A stretch of DNA of 64,000 nt from Colius striatus (Eukaryota > Chordata > Aves > Coliiformes > Coliidae), in assembly GCF_028858725.1 (NCBI RefSeq), contig NC_084767.1:16445895-16509894 (forward strand). Direction: 5' to 3'. Below the pieces are notes generated by a model. The model saw nothing but the letters and a program-made list of their open reading frames with translations. It ran no database searches and was not told where the DNA came from. Below, in pieces: positions 1 to 10,585 of this stretch (positions within the stretch are counted from its first letter, which is position 1; every line of letters begins with the position of its first letter). Position numbers and translations under genes: made by a program.

Positions 1-3000
1 AGCAGGTGGGGAGCCCCTCCAGCCCTGGGGTTGTCCTGTGATGCTGCAGGGCCAGCAATGCTGGCCCAGCTTCCCAACACACCAGCGGGTTGCAATAGTC
101 AGAAGTTTGTTATTGTTAACCTCCACTCAGTGTCAGAGGCTGTTTATCCTTGCAGCACCATTGCCAGTGCACGGTAAAAAACGAACAAAACGAGTCATTA
201 AATGTCGGAAACCTTAAAAAAAAAAAGGAAAAGCAAGCAAGCAACAGTAACAACAGAGCTACTAAATAAGAAATAAGCTAATGAGGAAAAAATTACAAGG
301 AACTAAATACTTTAAACCCTTTTCCAAATTAAGTACAACAAAGTGAAAGGATCAGCTCTTACTTTGCAATCAAGGTATTATTTATGGCAATTTAGCTTTT
401 TGTAGATTAAGCTTGGATACAGTGCTGCTGGAAACACATCTGGTTTACTCCTAGGGCTTCTCATCAGTTTCTCTGTCAGCCTCAGCTAGCCAGACAAAAA
501 GCAGGAGGAGTTCTATGCAGTCCCAAGCCCACGTGCACACAGGGCTCTTGTGAAACTCCCAAGGATTTGTCCCAGCACCAGGTGGTTGGACCGTGACCAT
601 CAGCAATGGGCCTCAGCCCAAAGTGCTGGCGCCAGAGCTGAGCTACTGTATCTTCAGAGCAGAAAACAAATCTTCCAAGAATGAGAGGCAACATTTTGTG
701 GGAGTAAAAGGGAAAAAAAAATCAATAAAGATTTCAGCTATATGTCTGAGTACAACCTCCATGTGAACACGGGTGGGAAGAGGAGGCTCATAGTGGAACC
801 CTGTGTTTGCAAGGTGAAACACGCAGGCACACAAGGTCATAGAGAGGCATTGACTTGGCAGAGAGCCTGTTTGTCCCCCTTCCAGCAACGAGGTGACTGT
901 CCCAGGGATGTGATTGTCCCATCCACCTCCAGAGTTATCTTTGATGGCTCGGGGAAATAACCCTGCAGGCTCGAGGGAAGGAGGGAGATAGAGGATGAGT
1001 ACACAGAGAATCCACTCTAGCAGACTCTTCACTTACCCACCTCTGCCCATCAAGCAAAACACCACAGGGCTGCCAGGAACCACACTGCTGTGCAGGGACA
1101 AAATGCACCCACAACTATGACATTCATGTGCTTTTTTTGCAGTATGTCCCCTACACCCCTTGCAGAGTTGGTAACATTTGAGTTTTACAACAGCTTGCCA
1201 AAATATGTGAAACGTTAAGATTGTCCATGTCATTTGTCCAATTCAGCCCCCAGCTGCCTTTCTGCTTTTCCTACAGATTAATAAAAATGATAAATCACGT
1301 TAAAGAAAAAAAAGGGGGAGGAGAGGGTTGCAAAGTTTGGTTAAACTCAAATATACCAGTTCAGGGAGGAAAGAGCTGAAGATGAAATGGTTCTGGGAAG
1401 ACATCCAGCCTTCCACCCAGCCATGTCATGCTGCTGCTTACAAACTCTCTGCTTTCAAGGAGATACAGTAGGTAAAACAGTCACAAACTATATTAGCTTT
1501 TTTATGAGTGTTGATTTTTCCAACCCCCGTGCTGGCTGCCTGCCTCAGTGTCCTGTCCTTTGAACCCGCACAGAGTAAATAGGTGTAACTACTGTGGCTC
1601 TGCAGCAGGAGATATGTCCCTGAAGAGCAGCATGTGGAAGGGTCAGCACGTTTGGGATGGAAAAAGCTGAGGGAGGAGAAAAACAAAAACCAGGAAAGCC
1701 TTAGAGGAAAATCTTGTGAATTCAAAAGGTCTCCAAAACTTAGAGGTAAACACACAGGTAGTGTTTTTTCTGAGGACAGATGCAGAAGGACATTGACAGG
1801 GACGTGACAGCCTTCAATACCCCAGCAATACTGGAGCACAAGAGACTGAACTGGAGCACCTGGAGCTTGGCAGGAGGTGAGGAATACACGAGCAGGGCCT
1901 CAGAGGGTGTTGCCCTCTAGCAGAGACTGTATTTTCTGTTATTTAAATGTAACTGACCATGAGATTCACCTTTCTTCATTCCCCCTCCCTCAGCAGAAAC
2001 ACTTATTGTGCTTAACCACCCAAGACTAGGGGCTGCAATATCTCATCAAAAGCAGCTTTAAGGTTGGCTTGGATCAGCACACTGGGATTGCAAAAGGTGT
2101 TTCACCCTTTCCTCTGCCCACTTAACCAAGTGCTCCTCTCTCTCTTCCTCACTCCTCTGACCCCTTGTTCTATCCCCCGTCCCTCTATTTTTCCTAGTTG
2201 TAATGTGTTAAAATACAATGAAAGTACCAGCGGTGCTTATCTGATGCATGGGGGCAAGAGATTGGAAGAGCGAGCTGGCGAGCAGCCAGCAGCTAATAGC
2301 AGCATAAAAGCAATTTGATGGGGAAAAAAAATAAAGAATTAACATGCTAATTGTCAGGCTGGAGAGGGTGCTGGGCACCATACAGAACAAGGGGAAGGAA
2401 AAAAAAGTCATTTTCTGATTATTCTAGATGTTAACAATAAAGGTCTGAGGGAGCAAAAAAGGGTTTGAGACAACTCTCTTCTTTTTGTCCCGTTCTCCGC
2501 TACCCTCCCCCCCCCAGCTCAAAACCTCTCACCAGAGCCTCAGGCACTCACAGGGATTTATTTATCAGAAGATCTCTTCCTTTTTAGCATCCTGTCACTG
2601 CCAGATGCACCACAGGCTGCAGAGCTGGTCGGCACCACCACGCAGTTCTCCCCTTCCCACGGTGGCAAGTGATGCTGCAGTGGAGCTTCTGGTGAGAGGG
2701 GGAAAAGTCATGTTTGACAGAACCCCGCACAATCCTACCTCACAGCTCAGCTGAGCCGAGGGCAGAGAGGAGGTTTCCAAAGAACTAACCTCCCTTCCAT
2801 TTACAGGGAGGATTTTTTTTTTTGGTGTTTCTTTTTTAAACAAAGGAACATTGATCTATTTTTTACTTTTTTTTTACATTTGTGTTCTCTGAAAGCAATC
2901 GAAAGGAGTGCCTGGAAAGCTCAAGCAGAAAGCTCAGCCTTTTAACGTTGGCTCAACGGCACACTGTTAACTGGGATTAATAAAGTCAACTAATGCTTCA

Positions 3001-3473
3001 CAGCAACAGGATTTCAGCAGCACGGAGCCTCCCAAGGCAGAGAATCTCGACCACAAATTCAGCAGGATGCCAAAGCAGCAGCCGCCTGTCCCCACAGATG
3101 GCATCTAACCCCGGATTTGTGTGCATCCCACTCCTGAAAAACAGCTGGAAATCCCTCGTGCCTTGCCTTCCCATCCAGTGAGTGCTGCCAGCCTCAGCCT
3201 CGGCTTTTCTCTGCCCAAGAACCTTTTCCCTCACTGGTGGAGTGGGGCTCCTGGAGCCCTCAGCCCATCCCGGCAGAGCAGCAGATGATCCAGTGCTTTT
3301 CCCCAAAAGAGGTGTGCTGGGGGGACCAGAGCCAGGACACAAGGTACCTCTATCATTTTTGATTAATATTTGTGGATGAATGCTGTAAATATGAGCCAAG
3401 AAGATTTAAAAGAAAGTCATTGAGCCATGAAAGAGAATTAATTTGCTTTTAGACAAAATGCGGCTGTTTTTCA
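1..3473. other. Intergenic sequence, no gene recognised
   Basis: I see no open frame here with recognisable domain content; the frames present are short and overlap on both strands. The sequence has several A- and T-homopolymer runs, for example near 215, 710 and 2815. A pyrimidine tract followed by CAG ends at 3474 and could be a splice acceptor for the downstream SMIM32 exon. If so, an upstream non-coding SMIM32 exon and promoter may lie in this stretch, but I could not place them. Confidence 0.5.
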
Positions 3474-3573
3474 GCCTGTTACAAGCAGGAACATTATTTC
3501 TGTCTTATGCCAAAGACTGACTGTGTTTGTTCTCCTGCTCTACTTCTACCTTGGAGGAAATTTAAGCAAGAAC

Positions 3574-3894
3574 ATGTATAGTGAATTACTCAATTCAACC
3601 AGTGCCACTGAAGCTCACCTAATCATTCAGACCAACACACCCTACCTGAGCGGCACGCCGAGACCCGTGAGCTCCTCTGCTTTTTACGTGTCGACAGCCA
3701 GGGTCTTAAAAGAAGGGGAAATAAATAAGCCAGACCTGGTGACTTACGTCATTCTGTTTTTCTTTCTGCTCTTGACTGTGACACTCATTGTGCTCTTCAT
3801 AAACTGCCAGCTGAAAAATTCTTTTTTTGCTACTCTTCCTTACGACAGATCGCTCAGAGAAGCGAGGAACCCGTGGAGGACACAAGCTGTCTGA
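3574..3894 (+). CDS. SMIM32: Small integral membrane protein 32 (SMIM32), 106 aa
   Basis: This single-exon frame encodes 106 residues. The N-terminal half is polar, with an N-glycosylation sequon at residues 7-9 (NST). One strongly hydrophobic segment covers about residues 55-77, preceded by KPDL and followed by CQLKNS. A short basic tail contains LPYDRSLREARNPW. The KPDL-membrane segment-CQL-LP-DRSLR-AR-PW pattern and the length match what I remember of human SMIM32 from 5q31.1, which also has a sequon at residue 7. I chose the start at 3574 because the MY..xxN-T/S-T N-terminus then aligns and the context is AACATG with A at -3. The frame stays open 17 codons further upstream, but that part is pyrimidine-rich and looks like intron or 5' UTR. 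Two possible acceptors precede it, AG at 3473-3474 and at 3555-3556. The orientation predicts an extracellular or luminal N-terminus, since the sequon precedes the membrane segment. The molecular function is not known to me. Confidence 0.87.
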   Translation: MYSELLNSTSATEAHLIIQTNTPYLSGTPRPVSSSAFYVSTARVLKEGEINKPDLVTYVILFFFLLLTVTLIVLFINCQLKNSFFATLPYDRSLREARNPWRTQAV

Positions 3895-4063
3895 CACTAG
3901 AAAGCAACTATGTCTCACGACAGTAGCAGGCACCAGAAGCACTCTGCAGTGAGGCGTTAATGCCCTGTGCCGGTGAGAGGCTGTGACCCTCCTCAGAGGC
4001 ACGGGCTGCGTAGCGGGAAAAGGCTGCTGAGAAACATGCTGTATGCAAATCGGAGTAGCTGTA

Positions 4064-4069
4064 AATAAA
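4064..4069 (+). terminator. Candidate poly(A) signal of SMIM32
   Basis: A canonical AATAAA lies 170 bases after the SMIM32 stop codon, with T/G-containing sequence (CTCTGTTATG) shortly after it. This would give a short 3' UTR. A second AATAAA in A-rich sequence near 4645 is an alternative. Confidence 0.5.
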
Positions 4070-7000
4070 AAGCTCTGTTATGAACTAAAGAGAGACTGCT
4101 TTTGCAAATTTATACAGTTTTGTGGAGAAAAAAATCCAACAACAAAACTGCCCCAGGATTCCAGACTAAGCTCTATATGTATGCAAATGTCATCATCCAC
4201 CCATTCAGTGTCCGTACAAGGATATTTGCATTGCCAACAATCTCTGATTTGGGCATCTGGTGGAGCTTGCTACTCATGTTTATGAAACCATAGCATCCAA
4301 TGTAAAAAATATGGTATATTTACCTAAAGGCTCCACACTGAGGATCCAAGTTTACTTTCCAGACCCATTTCTCTCAACTGCTGCTGAAACTGTGTGATAA
4401 TGCAGTGAGAGTCCTGCCAGGCAGGAGGAGAAAACAAAAAAACGTTGATTTGGACTTTTGATTGTGACACTGTTTAGGGTGGTTTTGATGTCTGACTGCA
4501 TCGTCGATCGGGTTTTAAGTGACCAGTTCTGTGAAACACTAAATAACTAAAGGAATTTGTTTCCAACTTTCTTAAGCTATGAAGGAAATTATTTACCGTG
4601 GCATGGAATCAAAATAATCAGCATGGGGAGAAGGAAGGAGAGAAAATAAACATCATCGATAGTTTGTAAAGTAACAAAAGTGGAGAGCAGACTTCTCTGA
4701 GTTCAGTACGCAAAGCAGACAACTGCTGAAAGCCATAACCACAGTTTTATAGGCACAGTTGCTTTAATGCACACTATCCCCACTCCTTGCTTTTTAGATA
4801 AATCTTGCACAATTAGAAGCATGTTTTATCAATATGGCAACAGCTTGATTCACTATTGATCACTGGCAAAACCCCACCATTTTAATTACTAGCTATCTGA
4901 TTTTGCTATAAAAGCTTCTGCTTAACTTTGCTAGCTGATGTGTTATTTTATAGATGCTGATTTCTAGCAAACTTGCAGTTACAGCACAATGCCAGATTGA
5001 ACTGCACAAACCCCAGAACAGTTTTTGGATTTCCTACAAACAGTAGACAAAGGGATTTACATTTTTTTTCTTCCTTTGACCCCAGGGGCTCAAGATCCAA
5101 TTGAATTATCGCCATCAAAAAAGACAGAGTCCTAAAACCTACTTTTTGCTCCAGTTTTTGCTAGTGGATCATCCACCAGAATAAGGGGGCTCAAGTGGTG
5201 TCAGATGTCATAATCTGTTCTTGCAGAGTGCAGCAGAGGTGCTGTCTGTAGATATGTACATAACTTATTTAATCCAAACAAAGAGATTTTACATTGCACT
5301 CGAGCACCCAGATAAAATGTGTGTACATAGGAGCCTGTTTGCAAGGGGTTTTTTTACACAGAATTTACACAGTTGGCGACACTTCCATGCTATTGTCTTG
5401 GTTACCATGTTTTATTATGCTCAAGTAAGTTAAACAACTATACAACAGGCTTAAATATTTTATTCCTTGACAGTTGGCCAACTTTTATCTCCTCTGAACC
5501 AAATTTTACTGGTGTAATTCCAAGTAATTAATGTAGAAAGAGAGAATAAACTCAAGTGTGTTTATCTCAGTCCTTTTTGAATAAATCAAGTTTTATCAAA
5601 TTAGGCATTTCTTATTTATTTTTAAGTAATGACAGCTTGTTTTCAGCTATCATTCTATGATTCTGTGATCAGAACTCGTCATAGCACATGTTGTGTTACT
5701 CCCTACTGCATTTTATTTAGATGCTCAAGAATAACCCCAGAATAATCCTAATTTCTTTCACAGCTTGATTGTTGGAGTAATACCCCAGAAGAACCTGTCA
5801 TGCTTAGGGTGCTAAATGGTTTACTGGGAAAGCTTTTATGCATGCCCTGTGTTGCTCTCATCGACATCCAGAACGATTTCTATTGCAGAAGAAAGTTCTA
5901 TTTATGACATTTTAACCAACATATGAAACATATGTATGGAAAACATTGGATATATTCTTTTTCACCAGGCCCAAAACTCAAGCTGACCATAAAATCTACT
6001 TCCTGACCACCAGCACACCAGAGAGACTGATGAGCATTTATTTACTTGCTGTAACTGGTTTATTATGTGCATGACACACATAGGATCCCAAATGCATACT
6101 CCATCCCTTCCCCCCACCTTCTGCCACGCACATTCCTGTCCCTGACACAAGCATGCCATTCACCATGGCTTTAGAACAAACCTCACTTCCTCAAGGTGCC
6201 TTTCAAACAAGCCTCTCGACACATGCAGCCTCGAGCAGCCTCCTGCTCCATGGCTTCTCTTCAAGGCAGACTGGAGGTCAATACACTAAAACACAAAGGC
6301 TGAGTGAGACAACAGAAATCTGGGACACGATGCTGTGCAAAGTGCAGTGGCCCCAGTTCACAGAAGCTCTTAATTATATGCTTTGCTTTTGTATGATGAA
6401 TAGTTCCCATAACGCTCTGGAGAACATCTGTACACTTAAAATCCACAGCTCTGTGCTCTGCATGTTAAATAAGGTTTTAACTCTTCTTTCTCTAGATCAG
6501 GGAAATAATTCATCTTCCACCTGGGAGCACCAAGACCTTTTGTACATGATGCCACCCTCTTGATGGATTGTCATCATCTTTATACTTTAGCCTGTTGGCT
6601 GCATTATCTTACTGCATGGGTTATTTTGAACTCAGCTGTCGTTGGCACAGATCATGCCTACGAGGAGTTTGCTGCAGTGCTGGTACTGAGTAACCCAAGA
6701 GGAGCTGCCAGTGCGATGCTCCCATACAAAACTACCACAAAACTGGGAATTAATTAATCCCATTACCCTGCCTGAACACAGGGTTTGTTAACATGTTGAG
6801 GAAGCAGCAGGACCCATCTTTTCTCTTGCATCTCCTACCTGTAAGTGGGTTGTGGTAGGATTTTCTACAGGTATTCACCTTCCTGCATTCCCCTTTTCCC
6901 CAGGCAAAAACCAGCAACTCAGTGCTGGTGACACCCCACAGCACATGGCCATCACAACTGAAACCTGGGAAGGACTCACCTGTAGGACTTGTATCTCTGT

Positions 7001-7543
7001 CAAACTCTGCAGCGAAGCAAAAAAGCAAAGAACAAATCCCCAAAGTTAAATGCTCTGGTGCTGCACAGCAATGTTCACACTCTCCAAACTGGTGTCAAAC
7101 CACAAGAGCTACAGCAATTTTGTAACTGCGCTTGCTCTAATGAGTTTTCTGCCAGTAGCATTTTCAAAAGAAATGAAAAGCCCTTATCCCAGGACACCAC
7201 TTCAAAACAGGCATTATCAAGAGGAAGGCATCTCCAGAACTCAGTTTCTGTTAACAGAAAAGGCTGAGGACCTTGGCGAAGCTGTCAGCAAGTGCTAACA
7301 AGAGCAAGGGTTTCATTATGCTCCTTCTGAGGTTTTTTCCTGTCCTTCCAAAATTACAAAGTGATTTCAGAGAATGGCTGAAGAGGCTGAGTAGGGTCCA
7401 AGCCTCAGTTTCCTCATGACAAGGAGCTGCTCCTGACTCATATGCAGGAGTGTGTGGCCAGACCTGATCCCAGCAGATGTGCTGGGTGAAGTTTGGTTCT
7501 GCTCTGCCAAGGAACACTGTCCCTCTCTGAACCCCGCTCTGAC
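4070..7543. other. Intergenic sequence between SMIM32 and a CR1 remnant
   Basis: I recognise no gene. The frame at 6153-6563 shows no recognisable domain. Two CR1-like terminal octamers occur at about 5650-5670 without any recognisable CR1 body before them. A stretch near 5497-5520 (AAATTTTACTGGTGTAATTC) faintly resembles an old amniote palindromic repeat but is too short to call. Confidence 0.5.
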
Positions 7544-7802
7544 CACAGAATCATAGAGCCATTTCAGCTGGAAGGGACCTTTAAGATCATGAAGTCCAGC
7601 CTTTGTCCCAGCCCTATCAACCACTAGACCATTTCACTAAGTACAACATCCAATTGTCTCAAACACCTCCAGGAACAGTCACTCCACCACCTCCCTGGGC
7701 AGCCTGTTCCAATGCCTGACAACCCTTTCAGTAAGGAAATTCCTCCTAATATCCAGCCTGAACCTCCCCTGGCATAACTTGAGGCCATTTCCTCTTGTTC
7801 TA
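7544..7802 (-). mobile_element. CR1 LINE 3' fragment, reverse orientation
   Basis: Read on the minus strand this is a 5'-truncated CR1 3' end. On the plus strand it starts with AGAATCATAGA and continues through CAGCTGGAAGGGACCTTTAAG, a region matching GGGCAGCCTGTTCCAATGCC, and ACTTGAGGCCATTTCCTCTTG. All are standard avian CR1 3' landmarks in the expected order. Several mismatches indicate an old copy. No coding capacity remains. Confidence 0.93.
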
Positions 7803-9921
7803 TTCCATGGTCTTCATTCTCCTAAACCTCAAGTGCCAGGAGATTTACCTACTTGGCATTCAGAATACTAAAACCAATGGCAGATACATCAGACTGAGAA
7901 GACAAAAGAAAGAAACAGCTGAATTTTGTTCACAGCACATTTGGCTTGGAAGTAACAACTTCCATGCCCTAATTTGCAAAAACCTGAGCAAATTTGGAAA
8001 CTGTAGATATAAGCTGTTGGTTTAAATCTATTAAACCATATAGGAAGTGTCCCAGGCAGCAAATTACACATAAGATTTTTTTTTTCCTTCTTTCTCCCTC
8101 CTTTTTGACCATCTGCGGGGCTGAGGATTTGCCTGGGCAGTGCCTGTAGTGCCACAGGTTAATAATCTCTGTGGACACAACCTGTTCATTCCTAAACTTG
8201 CACTTCCAGGTTTACCTATACTATATGTAACTCTAATTTCTTATAGGAAACTTAAGATTTCCTTCTAAAAAAGATCTTTGAGAGTAAGAGTGTTCACCAG
8301 AAATCTGAAATCTTACAGGTATCAGGAAAACTAGTCTCCATTTGGCTCTTACAGAAAACAGCCCATTTTGTCTATTTTGCATTGTTTCTCTAATTCCTCC
8401 AATCCAGCTCTAAAATCAAAGTCACTCACACAGCTCAAAGCTTTTTCCAGAGGCTCAGGAGTTTGTTGGCAGCAGTTTCCATCACCAAGAGGCTTCAGAA
8501 AGTGAGATTTTACTATTATACAGCACTTCTTATTTAGTCCCAGAAAGAATCAGGTTGTTTGCAATATCAAATGTGCAACTTCTGGAGAAGAATGGAAAGC
8601 AGGTATTTATAGAGAACAAAATAAAACTGGACTTAGAACAAAAGAGTTATTTTAAAGTGTTTTTTATTTAAAAAAAAAAAAAGTCATAAAAAAGAAAGGA
8701 AGAGTCCTGCAAAAAGCAAAACACCAAACAGCCGCTGATGACCCCACACCTGCCACTCCCCTAAACCTCACTCCACAAACTCCTCACCTTGCATCTCTGT
8801 GGAAGTGGTCATATAGCGTTTGTCTTTGTGGAAGGGCTGGGTGACTAAGTAGGCTCATTTCTGAACTCAAGTTTGGAATTTATTCTTTCACAATACTTAA
8901 GACTGATTAAAAAAATGAGATTTGATATTAATTCGTTGATGTATACAATACTCTTTTATTAGATTTTCATCTTTCCTTAGTTGTCCTGAATTACCTGTAG
9001 TAAGTACAGACCCCTAAAGCATTTCCATGACAGTGGTGTTGTTTCTGCAGCCACTCCCTCACCCTGGCACAGCCCAGTCCCCAATAACTTGGAGCATTCT
9101 TTTCATGACAGCTTTGTCCCACGCCAAAATGGTCTCACAGGCTGCTGGACTCCAGGGACATGTGCCAACATGGCTGCCTGTGACCACCCTCTCCGTTACT
9201 GCTTCTGTCCTGCTGCTCTTCCCTCCAGCATTGCACCAGCACGTACCACTCAAACAGCCATACAGAACATTAACCAATTAAATACAGAACTGATTGATCT
9301 GGCAAAAACCTACTTTGCAGCTACAGCTGCTCTGGCTTGTTAGCAGTTTCCCCAGGCACAGTCATTTAAGGGAAACATTGCAGTCAGCACTGCAAAAATT
9401 CTCTATTAAAGAATTTAACAATGTCCTTCTCTCGTATGTTTTTTTTCCATAGATCCGTGTCTTCATTTCTTGCACTGAATTGAATACCTTTAGTGTTCTT
9501 CAGGAGCAGAGAGGTCCTTCAAGGGCGACATTCACATAGGACTGCCTGACAGCAACCGCTCGTTCTCGCTGAGGTGTGAGTGCTGCACACAGAAGACGGA
9601 AGCCTGTTGGGACGCTGGCTTCTTGCCATCCTTGGAAGAACAGGCAACTGCCAATCCAGCACGAACTTAAGGCAGCAGCAAAAAAAGCCATCTTGCCTGG
9701 CAAGGTACCTCTGCTGGGATAGATTGCCTGCCCCCAGAGTTTTAGAATAAACTTTTGACTCATTTTTTTGTCATTTCAGTGTTCTATCTTGTCAGTGGCT
9801 GCAATATTTTGCTCTTAACTGGACCCTCATATGCTCTACAACCTCATTTAAAAGCTCATGAGACCACAGCCACAGACTTATCTTTAGAAGCAGAGAACAG
9901 GAGGATTAAGAGAATCCCAAG
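7803..9921. other. Intergenic sequence, AT-rich, no gene recognised
   Basis: No supported coding region. Notable content is an A-run following TTTATTT at about 8663-8683 and a T-run near 8078. Overlapping short frames at 9027-9343 on both strands show no family features. Confidence 0.5.
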
Positions 9922-10155
9922 TCATGGTTCTTGGGTGGCTATCAGTGCGCCAGGACAATCACCCCAGGGTCACAAACTCGGGCAGCCACTGGGTGAGCAG
10001 AGCCAACCGCCCCAGGTCATGGCCCCCAGTGGCCACCGGGGTGCCAAGTCCACCACTGCGGGGTCATGGTCTGGGACAGTCATTGATGGATTGGAGCCTA
10101 CCCCAGCATCATGGCCTGGAATGGCTGTTGAGGGATTGCAGCCAACCACCCCAGG
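9922..10155. repeat. Degenerate minisatellite, about five units of 45-48 bp
   Basis: Five consecutive segments each begin with TCATGG (TCACAA in the second). Four end in a CCCCAG-like motif: CACCCCAGGG, CGCCCCAGG, ACCCCAGCA and ACCCCAGGA. The third ends in GCGGGG instead. Unit starts fall at about 9922, 9970, 10017, 10064 and 10109, so the period is about 47 bp. The last two units are most alike (ATGG.TGGGA.AG.CATTGATGGATTG against ATGG.TGGAATGGCTGTTGAGGGATTG). The local GC content is far above the flanks. A long plus-strand frame (9755-10309) passes through the array, but unit length is not a constant multiple of three and no family is recognisable, so I do not call a gene. Confidence 0.72.
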
Positions 10156-10269
10156 ATACCGAGCTGACCACCTTCCCTTGGGTTTGCACTCAACTAGAGC
10201 TAAGAAAACATTGCTTAAACAAACACTTGGACAGTACACTTCTACATGTGCTGCATGGCACCTAACAGC

Positions 10270-10585
10270 ACAGAATCATAGAATTGTTTCAGCTGGAAAA
10301 GACCTTTAAGATCAAGACCAACCACTCACTTCACACTGCCAAGCCCACCATTAATCCATATCCCTCAGCACCTCATCTATGTGTTTAAGGAACTCCAGGG
10401 ATGGGGACCTCCATTACATCACTGGCCAGCCTGTGCTAGGGTCTAACAACCCTCCTAGTGAAAAAGGTTTTACTCATCTCCTATCTAAACCTCAACTGGC
10501 GTAACTTGAAGCCATTTCATCTTATCCTATCACTCTTTACTGAGAACAGACCTCCTACCCTCCATCTCGCTACAACCTCCCTATA
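10270..10585 (-). mobile_element. CR1 LINE 3' fragment, reverse orientation
   Basis: Plus-strand landmarks are ACAGAATCATAGAATTG, CAGCTGGAAAAGACCTTTAAG, ACTGGCCAGCCTGTGCTAGGG, CGTAACTTGAAGCCATTTCATC and TCGCTACAACCTCC, in the order expected of an inverted CR1 3' end. The copy is diverged and 5'-truncated. It lies about 115 bp beyond the minisatellite and 2.5 kb from another CR1 piece in the same orientation. Confidence 0.92.

Noticed and set aside
5650-5670. Two CR1-like terminal octamers
   Set aside because: No CR1 body precedes them, so they could be chance or an unrecognisably short remnant.
6153-6563. 136-codon plus-strand frame
   Set aside because: No family features and an overlapping frame on the opposite strand; chance frame.
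9755-10309. 184-codon plus-strand frame
   Set aside because: It is held open by a degenerate GC-rich minisatellite with units that are not a constant multiple of three, and its end runs into a CR1 fragment.
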